DNA of 64,000 nucleotides from Lophius americanus (taxonomy: Eukaryota; Chordata; Actinopteri; Lophiiformes; Lophiidae), in NCBI GenBank assembly GCA_037951165.1, contig JBBDHG010000157.1:486038-550037 (forward strand). The letters run 5' to 3'. The notes beneath the pieces are model-generated. The model saw only the letters and a program-made list of their open reading frames with translations, ran no database searches and was not told where the DNA came from. This document shows positions 10,373 to 64,000 of this stretch, piece by piece. The translations under genes were made by a program, and so were the position numbers. The first letter of the stretch is position 1. Each line of letters starts with the position of its first letter.

Positions 10373-13300
10373 TCAGTTGAGCCAGGTGGTGTTGAGCTCC
10401 GTCTGTTTCTTGATGCTGGTGTCCAGCTTGAGGACCTCTCTGATGGCCATGGTGGCGTAGGTGGAGGGAGGCAGCGAGAACTCCATCCGCAGAGCGCGGA
10501 ACTTCCCCTCTGTCGGCCAACGAGAAGAAATCAGTGAGTGAAAAGAAAGATGTCCATTTTATAAAATGTAACATGAATACATAAATAAAATATATTAATA
10601 TTTATAATATATACATTAAAAAAATCTCCAGAGGAGACGTTACCTTTGTTAAAGACAGGCGCCGGTTTGTTCTCCAGTTTCTCAAAGTCATTGTGGACCA
10701 GTGAGATCCTGGGGTCGTCATACTGAATCACCTCCCTGCAGACAAAACGCCGGGTCAAAGGTCAGACCAGGAATAAAAGCAATCCATGAGAAGTAAACGG
10801 CAACATCAGCCAAGAAAGGAGTCTCCAGTCTCAACACTAAAGTCCCCAGTCAAAAAGAAAACATCTCACGTGTCTTGTCCTGAGTCACAGCAGAGTCCCG
10901 CCTCCAAGGGAGGCTAGTGCTGAGTCAAACCATGTCAAACTGAGTCAAATCAGGCTGGTGCTGAGTCAAACCATTGCAAACAGAGTCAAATCAGGCTGGT
11001 GCCGAGTCAAACCATGTCATACCGAGTCAAATCAGGCTAGTGCTGAGACAAACCATGTCAAACTGAGTCCAATCAGGCTAGTGCTGAGTCAAACCATGTC
11101 AAACTGAGTCCAAACAGGCTAGTGCTGAGTCAAACTGAGTCCAAACAGGCTAGTGCTGAGTCAAACTGAGTCCAATCAGGCTAGTGCTGAGTCAAACCAT
11201 GCTAGTCTAAATCTGTGCTGGAGTGAACGGACAGAGGGTCCGTCACAACCCCATGAAGAGTTCAAACAGTTCCACAGAAGTGAAGACGTGACTCTCGTGT
11301 TTAAGCGTTTGCTGACCAGCTGACGTGAGACGGTTTGATGACGATGCGTCTGTAGGCTCCGGCCAGAGAATAGTCCTTCACTTTGTGTCTCATGTTGTCG
11401 ATGTCCAGCCCGTCTGCCGTCAGCAGCTCCCTGTAGCCTTTCCCCACTGGACACAGAGACACAAACACGACGGTCATTGTCTCACTTTACTCCCGTCTCA
11501 CATCCAACGGCAGGTTTGTTTATGTTTTCATCCATGTGACCTGATGCGGCTCAGAAGAGCAGATTCAACCATCCAACCATGTTCTTCACATCTGTCTGAC
11601 CTGCAAAAGACTAACTTTAAAAATGGCCATTTCCTACCGTGATGGGACGGGTAGATGACATCAAAGCCAGGAAGTGGCATCACAATGTCCTGGATGGAGC
11701 AGCTAGCGGCTTCCTCTGCAGAGAGCGCGTGTGCTGCAGCTACAGGAACAAGAGAGACAAGGGTTGGGGTTTTTTCTTTATGTAAAGTTGCAACGGTTGC
11801 AGAGGTGCTATTATTAGCTGAAACAATGGCTGCAGACATGCTAACAGTAGCTGAAACAATGCCTGCAGACATGCTAGCAGTAGCTGAAACAATGGCTGCA
11901 GACATGCTAACAGTAGCTGAAACAATGCCTGCAGACATGCTAACAGTAGCTGAGACAGTGGCTGTGGATGTGACAACATTAGCTGCAGCAATGGCGTCAG
12001 GCGTGCTAACGTTAGCTGCTGCTGCTGGGGACTCATCTTTCAGTAATATCTGGTGTTTAACAAACTATTGGTCAAAGTTAAGGAACAAAATCCGCGTTTC
12101 ACATGATCTTAAAACAGACGCGCGCTGAGAAAGAGGTGAACTCACTTCCTTTGAGCACCAGGTCGCCCTCCACAGCCTTCAGGCCGAAGGCGTCAATCCT
12201 GCGGCTCACCATGGTGTTCCAGATCACGCTCTGGTAGCTGTGGATGTACATCAGACGGTTGTTACGAGGAATCTGGAACGAGGAGAGTCAGCCATCAGAG
12301 AGAGACACAAACATGGGAATAAGTGATCCGTCAGTGGGAAGATTATTCATAGACGGGTTCCTGAGGTTCTGGAGGAGCCTGCTTTAAATCACTCAGTTAA
12401 TGGATGTCCGTTGAACAAGAACCAACCAGTCCAAACGCAGTGACGATGTTCTTCTTGCCATACTGGGACAGGCCTCGCAGCAGCTGGCCCTCCACACAGC
12501 GCTTGTTGGGCAGCTTCTTCAGGGCCGCCTCTGGGTCCTGAGTCTTGGCCCACTCCTCTCGGCAGCGGACCATGAACTCCTTCTCCGCTGAAGGAAGCAT
12601 CAAAGGCGGAGGAGCGTTAGAAGGGGCGCCACAGAGCGCCGGCGTGGAACTACGGACGTGTCTTACCTCCAGGACGAGGCTTCAGGATTAAATCCACCAC
12701 CTCCTTCCAGTTGTTTTTCAAGATGGCCCTACGCCCAAACAGATGGAGGAAAGACGTGAGCCCACGGTCCTAGTGACGTCTGTCGGTATCTGCGTGTGAT
12801 GACCTCACCTGCCTACTTCCTGTGTGGGCACCGCCGTGGTGCCAAAGCGCTGCATGCCGTAGTAGTTGATGAAGCCCGTGTCTCGGAGGGAAGTCAGCGC
12901 CTCACTGACCTGCTGGTCGGTGCCGGAGATGTTCCTGACGCACAGATAAAAAGCTCATGAGTCGTGCTGGCGAGCTCAGCTCAAAGTGATGACATCACAG
13001 GACGCAGTTTATACAAACACAGTCAGGGCCATTATGTCCCAGAAAAGCCCCCACTCCCTCTGCGTTGTACAAACAATCCCCTTAATGAACCTCTTAAAAT
13101 AAATGTAAGTAAAACTGTGTTTCGTCAAAATGTCCCCCTAGTGAGTAAAATATGAACTATTAGAGTAAAACACGACAGAACTCATCGAGATCGGGACCTA
13201 GTAATAACCCCCTCCAACCAGAGCAGCGGTATGTCATGTGACCTGCTTTCATTTGGGAGTCTCATTAAGTCCATACTTGATGGATATGAATCGATTGTAT

Positions 13301-16300
13301 GCATCACCTTTTACTGTTGTATTCTTATTTTACCCACTAGGGGGAGCTTTTTCATTTAAACACACTGCTTTGGTGACATTACTTAACATTTAATTTAAGG
13401 GGTTCAAACAGGGGGATTGCCTGTACAATGCAGGGGGATTGGGGGCTTTTCTCAGATATATAACGGTGCTGCTGGGGTTGACAGCGTAGGATTTAGTCGT
13501 ATGATGTAATCTGTGAGGATGACGGATTAACAGAGGTCACTGTAGGAACATGAGCGCCATCTGCTGACCTGATGACCACGGTGAAGTGGTTCCCCTGCAG
13601 CTCCCCCAGCTTCAGAGGGTGGTTCTTGTAGCAGAAGTTTCCCACCTTGAGGTTCATGAGGCACTTGTTGAGGTGGGCCAGCCGCTCCGCTGTGATCCTG
13701 AGGGGACGGGGAGGGAGGGGTGTGTTCAGTTAGGGATCCTGTGTAACGACCCACCAGAGATCTTCTGCTTGGAGACGGCAGGAACATCTGCAGCGCTGAG
13801 CAGAGGCCACGTCCACAGCTGAGCTCACGTACAACCATCTCAGGGGCAGAGCCTCCATCCATTAAAGAGACACACACTCACTTGAGCACCGCGATCTCCT
13901 GCACCGTTACGGCTCGCTTGTCTTTGGTTCCCATGTAGGAGAACATGTTGGGTCGAAGCCTGGGGAGAAACAGATCCATGTACCATTGATGCTCCATGAA
14001 GTTTTGAGGTGGACAAATTCAGAATGTTATCATCAGGATTTTTCCCACCTGAGGAACTTTGACAACACGTTGATGGCGTCCATGGTGTCCTTGTTCTCCT
14101 TGTACAGAACAAAGTGGCAGAAACTGCCGCGGTTTTTGGGCCAGAAGTGTTTCCGCGGTGCTTTAATGGAAACAGAAAAAAAAGTTTGTACTGAAATACG
14201 GAAGAAAATTACAACTAAAATTTCCAAAACACAAAAACACTCATAAATTCCACGTATTACAAAGCAGATGAAATATTTCTACACGGTTACCTGTAAAAAA
14301 AACAGAAACAAAGAAATGCTACTAATTGTCCTGTTCCAATCTAGGTTTTTTATTGTGGGAACAAGTTCTCATCATGTGGGAACAAGTCAACATCTTCTGG
14401 ACGCGAGCTTCTTTTGTGAACAAGCTATTGTCTTAAGGGAACAAATCTTCATCTTTTGGAGCAAATAAATTTGAATACAGGTTATTATCTTGGTTACTAT
14501 CTTGTGGGAAAAAAAAGTTTTCATCTACTTATCATCTTTCAGACGCTAGCTTCTTGTGGGAACAGATAATCATTTTATGGAAGCAGGCAGCTATTGCTTG
14601 GGAACAAGTGATTGTCTTTTGGGAACACCCTTCTTGCAGGTACAAGTTAACATCTGTTTCAAAAATGATATTATCTTGTTCCCAAAGATTATAAATCGTA
14701 AATTGGGAACAAATTATCATCTTGTGGGAACAAGATAATAAATCTGTGGGAACAATGTATTCATCATCTGGGAACAAGTTATCATCCTTTGGGAACAAGT
14801 TAACATTTCGTTGGTTAATTTTTTTTAGAGCGAGATGATCGTCTTTTTGGAACAAGATGAAAATGTTTTGGGAACAAGATAAACCTCATGTGGGAACAGG
14901 CAACGCTCTTGTGGGTGAAGTAGAAGTAGAGCCGTGGGGCTTTTACCCGAGGAGATCCATTTTATATAGATCATATTTTATTTACTCTGATTGTTGATAA
15001 TTGAATCACTAAAGGAGCGTCTTTACAAAAACAGTTACGATATCGTATTTCCCTCACTGGGCGAGTTTAAAAAAATAATACTGTCGACACAACGTTATGT
15101 TTACTTTGTTCACTTGCAGTCGCAGACGGTCTAGTTACAAAACAAAATCAAACCAGCGACATCATTCTCCATGTGACTGAGGACTTCCTTCCTGTGGCGA
15201 GTGGAGAAGAAGTTTCTTACCTGCGGCTGTTCTGACCTCTATCCATCAGAGAAGAGCAGAAGGAGGATAAAATAACGTTACTGAGAAAGAGGCGTTTAAG
15301 GACCAAAGGAACATAAACCGTCAAGTTATGAGATCTCATGCAAAGGCCTGTGGGAGGAGTGAGGCGTCGCCGTGACAGCGAGGCTCTAGTTACTGTTGTT
15401 TACTGCATTTACTAAACCAGGCCACTTCAGTGAAAAATAATAACGCTTCTATATAAATAGTTTAAAAACATTTAAGAGTCAAGACTCATGCGAGTGTCTG
15501 GGTCATGCACATGCACAAGCAGGGACTCCACTTCAGCAGCAGCGCCTTTCTTATATCGTTTCTTTTTTTAACCTTATTAACTGCTAATGACCCATACAAG
15601 TCGTTCAGCACAAGCCAAGTCTCCAAAAGCTCTGAGAGGAGAAGCTGTTATTCAAACCCTTTATCTGAGATAATCTCTGCAGTTTGCAAACATCTCGTCT
15701 GTAGTAGGTGGAAATGCTGGGATGTATTTGCATGCAAAATTAAACATAACCAAGAGAACTCAAGATCTCTGCATACCTCAGTGCTACAAAGGAGCTACAT
15801 GCACGCACGCTCTTAGCTTAGCGCCCTCTTCAAACCAGTGAGGGATCTGGGAGGATGTGGACACAGTTGGCCCATATGAGCCCTCTTCTTCTGAAAGGTT
15901 TTGTGGACTGATTTTTTTTTGGGTGAACTGTTCCTTTAAGGCTGACATCACACCAACCTGCTAGAGCTTTCTTCCCGGCAGCGTGGTAGGCAACTATGAA
16001 CTTGCGTCCGTCCTTCTCTTCTGTCTTCGTCTCCAGACCAGGAAACACTGTCTTGATGGTTTTGTGGACCAGCGTCCGCTTCTCCTTCGTGTCGTCCATC
16101 ACCTGCGCGGGTTGAGAGAGTAATAAGTAATCAGGTATTTCAGTAATGGCATCAACTAGAGGTGACACCAATTTTTTATAAAGTCTGAGCAGCCGAATCC
16201 TATTTTTATCTTAAACGTTTAAAAATCATAATGAGTAATGTATGAGTGCTCTTATTTTGAAGGATTGCAGTGGAAGTAACGATGCTGGTGGACATTGTGT

Positions 16301-17408
16301 ATGTGTTTTAGCCCTGTCGGATGAATGTACCCTCCGTCCTCCCTGCCGTATGTTTCTTAAACCAACTGTAGGACATTTCGACGTGAAAATAAAATATTGT
16401 GAGCCACGTTCAGTCGCAGCAGGGAGTTCCAAGCTCCCGCTAGCGTTAGCCGCTCTGCTAGCGTTAGCTTTTAACCTCCTATGCTCCTCAGGCGACCCAA
16501 CGCTTTCGCCGTTGTTCCTCAACAGCTTATGTGAGCTCACCTCAATAGTGACGTTGTCCTCCTTGTTTTTGAAGAGTTGAAGATCCCCGAGCTGCTTTTT
16601 CTGCTCCTCAGTCAGAACATCCGAGTCCATCGGCTGCTCCGGAGCTTCTACGATTTCCTGACGCAGGAGAAACACACGACCAAAACATTAGAAGGAAATA
16701 TCAAAAAAGAGATGTGGTTCCAACCAAGCCGTAACAATGAAGTTAACCCCGGCTCAGAACCAAGGGCTCAGTGGGTCGGGATGGGGAGATTCAGTCGGTC
16801 AGCAGCTAATGTTAGCTCATTTCAGCTGCTTGTATCTGCAACCTAATTCTTTCCGTCACTACCCGGAGCTCATGACCGGAGGTGAGGGCTGGAAGTCCAC
16901 CAGGACGTACCGATACGACGCCTTCATCACTGCTGATGCTGCACCAAACCAACATCTTACCTCTGCAGGGACAGCGAGGTCATCCAGGTGAACAATCTTG
17001 CCTTCTTTGTTGATTTCATGCACAACAAAATCAGAATATCTGAGAAACAACAAGAAGATGTTAGTTGTTAAAGAGTGCAAAGTTTAAAGTTTTATTTTTC
17101 ACTCGGTTGCAGACCAACCTTTCCTTCAGGATTCCTGAGAAGCCCTCGTGGTCGCTGACGTACTTCAGGATGCCAACATCAAGCTCAGTGAGTCCATGCT
17201 TCATCATATCAGCAAAGGTCTCCACCTCCGCCTCCTCTCCATCACCCTCTTTAGCCTCTGGCTCCGCCTTCTCCTCTTGGTTAGTAGGTGCTCCATTCTT
17301 TTGATCACCCTCGACTCTGGGTTTCTTTGACGGTGCGTCCTCCTCTTCAACGTCGGAACAGCCTCTCTTTTCTCCCGCCTGGAAGGCGATGGGCTCTGAC
17401 TCAGCCAT
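10373..17408 (-). CDS. pus7: Pus7, tRNA/mRNA pseudouridine synthase (TruD family)
   Basis: Coding exons in transcript order: 17408-17119, 17039-16961, 16657-16541, 16102-15958, 14160-14049, 13959-13882, 13697-13569, 12934-12809, 12728-12667, 12587-12427, 12272-12146, 11715-11638, 11446-11317, 10735-10644 and 10509-10373. Every junction is AG/GT and in phase; the total is 1863 nt, 620 codons plus stop, slightly shorter than human PUS7 (about 660). A lysine/acidic N-tail with an NLS-like PSKKPRVEG (27-35) precedes FADMMKHGLTELDVGI (65-80). The TruD catalytic motif MGTKDKRA carries the nucleophilic Asp at about residue 261. Later landmarks are GELQGNHFTVV, INYYGMQRFGT, RCVEGQLLRGLSQYG, YIHSYQS and MPLPGFDVIYP. 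The enzyme isomerises uridine in UNUAR-type contexts of tRNA and mRNA, mainly in the nucleus. Introns hold three different minisatellites and a foldback element. Confidence 0.97.
10912..11205. repeat. Degenerate ~40-bp tandem repeat in a pus7 intron
   Basis: Units of the form aggctagtgctgagtcaaac, catgtcaaactgagtc and aatc are repeated about seven to eight times with shorter variants. It lies between the last-but-one and preceding pus7 coding exons. Confidence 0.85.
11815..12020. repeat. 33-bp minisatellite in a pus7 intron
   Basis: The unit reads agctgaaacaatggctgcag followed by acatgctaacagt; about five to six copies with changes. Because 33 is a multiple of three, the array keeps both strands open and creates false open frames. 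It lies between pus7 coding exons 12 and 11 counted from the 3' side of the window. Confidence 0.9.
13030..13470. mobile_element. Foldback-type (MITE-like) element with ~120-bp inverted ends
   Basis: The left arm (about 13036-13160) begins agaaaagcccccactccctc and runs to ccccctagtgagtaaaatat. The right arm (about 13330-13462), read on the minus strand, begins agaaaagcccccaatccccc and runs to ctccccctagtgggt. Block order is the same in both arms: GCCCCC, TGC(A/G)TTGTACA, CAATCCCC, AACC(C/T)CTTAAA, ATGT(T)AAGTAA. The ~170-bp centre has no open frame of note. The element sits in the pus7 intron between coding exons at 13569 and 12934. Related arms occur at 1740, 5065, 6140, 19655, 32528, 36940, 40545 and 52525. 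I do not recognise a named family. Confidence 0.7.
14161..15957. other. pus7 intron (1.8 kb)
   Basis: Intron between the coding exons at 16102-15958 and 14160-14049. It contains the aacaag-rich minisatellite (14340-14915). The remainder, 14916-15957, shows no supported exon or repeat. Confidence 0.8.
14340..14915. repeat. Degenerate minisatellite of gggaacaag units in a pus7 intron
   Basis: About 20 imperfect units of tgggaacaagttatcatctt type, roughly 28-32 bp each, run through this stretch. Open frames within it on both strands are repeat artefacts. Confidence 0.85.
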
Positions 17409-18600
17409 CAGAGCCAAACAGGAACTAAAAAAAAAAACACCACACTTTGTTATTCAAGACCTTATTTAAAAGCTTTCACAAACTATACGATGAATGCATG
17501 CGAGATGCAAATCCATTAAGCGAGCTTCGATAAATGGGCTCGGATCATTCGTTCATGGAGGGACTTATAGCTGAATCATACTGTGGCAGGTTTCCTGTTA
17601 TTACAGATTCCTCTGAGTAATAAGTGAGAGATATATGGTGCTTAAATCCTCTCACTTTAGAATTTGTATGTGTGTGTTTGTGTGAGTATTTGGTGGGTTA
17701 GCAGTAGAGTGACTATTTGCATTTCTTTTATTGAAATGCAGATTCCTACTAGCAATTCAAATCTGTTGTGTTCCAAAAGAGCCACAATTGTGCTGGGTGG
17801 TCAACTGTACACATGTTATTTTAAGACTTTTAATGCATCAACCAGGTCCTTTTTTAATTTTTTTACTGTGCACAATGTTTGATTTTGAAATAAAAACAGG
17901 TTGATGTCACTGCCAAAGGCAGTAATATCTGCATGTAGATAGTATTTTGCAGCCAAAATCCCATTTTTGGGTCTACTGTATATCCAACTGGTCCTGGTGG
18001 AGAGTCCGTCTTTGCATATCCCACAAATCTGTGTGGAATAACTTTTAAGATAAGGTGTAATATAATGACATTGATATTCTTTAGTTGTAGAGGGTAATTT
18101 AAAGTGCTGATACTGAAAGAGTGATACGAAGGAGCAAAGAAAAATGATGCTGACTTACTGTTTGTTGATATGAGGCGGACAGGAGTTGACAGAGTTGTGT
18201 AACACTGGTAAAGACCTTTTAACGGGGCAGCAAAGGAGGCCAAAACTAAAACACACGACAAAACATAGAGTTGTTAATGACGATAGACGCACGGGTTCTG
18301 TCCTGTTACCTTATGGTCACCAGCGGCTAGCATCACTGAGCTATGGCTGAGATGCTAACGGCTAAGCTGGGCTAACACGTCCGTGTAGATAATCCATAAA
18401 CGCTCTTTATGCAAACCAAAAATGAATGTTAACCTACCGAACAGGTAATGGTCTGGTGATGTTCACAACAGCCCGGACAGCTATGAACACAGCCAGCTTT
18501 CTCCTCACACGTGTGTTTGTGTGTGTGTGTGTGCGGTTGGTACCGGAAACCGATCCAATTCCGAGCCCTCCCACCGGAAAGAGTTGGTGAAGGAAACTGT
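17409..18600 (-). promoter_or_regulatory. pus7: pus7 5' UTR exons, first intron and promoter region
   Basis: The coding exon begins at an acceptor at 17424/17425 (poly-T then TAG on the minus strand), 16 nt before the ATG at 17408. A noncoding first exon plausibly ends at 18438, where the minus strand reads TTCG then GTAGGTTAAC, a good donor; its 5' end is not defined but probably lies around 18560-18600. A second possible noncoding exon is 18247-18159 (TTTTAG acceptor, A|GTAAGTCAG donor). Its open frame (LASFAAPLKGLYQCYTT) has no ATG within it and does not join in frame to exon 1. No TATA box is obvious. Confidence 0.5.
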
Positions 18601-20300
<1,700 letters not shown>

Positions 20301-20329
20301 TGTATTATTATTATTATTAAATGGTCGGG

Positions 20330-20501
20330 AGTCAAAGAGAAGGAACTTCTGTCGGATGGGTATATTGAGTCGGAGCTGCACGCGACTTCCGGCCTCAGAC
20401 GACAGAGGGAGCGCGTGTCCGTGTGTCGGCAGAGGTTGGAGTGTGAGGGAGAGATCTGGGCTGTGATCGAGCTGCTCCTGCTGAGGGGAAGAGGAGGAAA
20501 C
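20330..20501 (+). promoter_or_regulatory. srpk2: 5' UTR and promoter-proximal region of srpk2 (long-leader isoform)
   Basis: The sequence shifts from AT-rich repeat to a GC-richer block just before the first coding exon at 20502, with CpGs through 20380-20560. This is consistent with a CpG-type promoter without TATA. The transcription start cannot be set. Confidence 0.45.
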
Positions 20502-63724
<43,223 letters not shown>

Positions 63725-64000
63725 GTGAGTATTTAAGTCCGTGACGCAGATTCACCAGTCCCACGTCTAAAAATAGAAACGTAGGAATATTCATCTGAAA
63801 ACCCTCCACAGTGGGTTTATTCCTGAATAGTGTATGTGGAGCCTGGAGGACGCTGTAGATGTTGATTTAACCCTCTGGAGTCTGAGTCTGAGGTCCAATC
63901 TCACATTCTAAAGAATATCTCGTTACATTTGCATATTTGAGGTTTATTACATTATTATTACAAAAAGTTTTGTATGTCAAACATTTCTGCACAATCTCAT
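63725..64000. other. srpk2 intron at the right edge
   Basis: The donor GGTGAGT follows ...GAGGACTACTCCCGTGACGAGG. The remaining kinase exons (subdomains IX-XI) lie beyond the window. Confidence 0.8.

Noticed and set aside
11528..12128. Open frames of about 100-157 codons on both strands
   Set aside because: They come from the 33-bp minisatellite, whose period is a multiple of three; the region is a pus7 intron with one real 78-nt exon on the minus strand.
17863..18261. 132-codon minus-strand open frame as a small mitochondrial protein gene
   Set aside because: No ATG, the frame reads through a consensus splice donor, and the downstream part has no recognised similarity. Kept only as a possible leader exon.

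Overview
This is a vertebrate nuclear window, almost certainly from a teleost fish. The genes are split by GT-AG introns, the protein-coding genes have clear fish/vertebrate relatives, and the introns are full of (CA)n/(GT)n microsatellites, minisatellites and repeat types I recognise from fish genomes. I saw no prokaryotic, phage or CRISPR content. All gene models were assembled by hand from reading frame, splice sites and recalled family sequence; no database search was run.

Layout. (1) 401-4852 (+): the C-terminal coiled-coil end of an ANKRD26-like gene that enters from the left edge; nine exons join in frame to a stop. (2) 7862-8811 (+): a complete two-exon ENDOD1-like secreted nuclease-family gene. 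(3) 17408-10373 (-): complete pus7 (TruD-family pseudouridine synthase); 15 coding exons sum to 1863 nt, 620 codons plus stop, with a noncoding first exon near 18.45 kb. (4) 19176-19248 (-): tRNA-Thr(AGT). (5) 20502 to beyond the right edge (+): srpk2, SR-protein kinase 2, with two alternative coding first exons (20502 and 34059), a 26-nt microexon, a very long acidic spacer exon, and the DLG and downstream kinase subdomains up to 63724. The C-terminal kinase lobe lies off the window.

The two conserved genes, pus7 and srpk2, are near neighbours in mammals too (from memory). They are divergent here, with the tRNA gene between their promoters. Pus7 modifies tRNA and mRNA, and SRPK2 phosphorylates SR splicing factors, so both act in RNA metabolism, but nothing here shows co-regulation.

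Most of the rest is intron and repeat. Notable are a foldback-type element with ~120-bp inverted ends (13.03-13.47 kb) whose arms recur across the window, a compact 262-bp TIR element at 39.5 kb, a degenerate Tc1-like transposase relic at 35.2-35.8 kb, and several minisatellites, including a ~1-kb array beside the srpk2 microexon and a 17-bp array carrying ~15 CRE/ATF-like octamers. I did not find a convincing new biological system; the findings are local curiosities worth checking.
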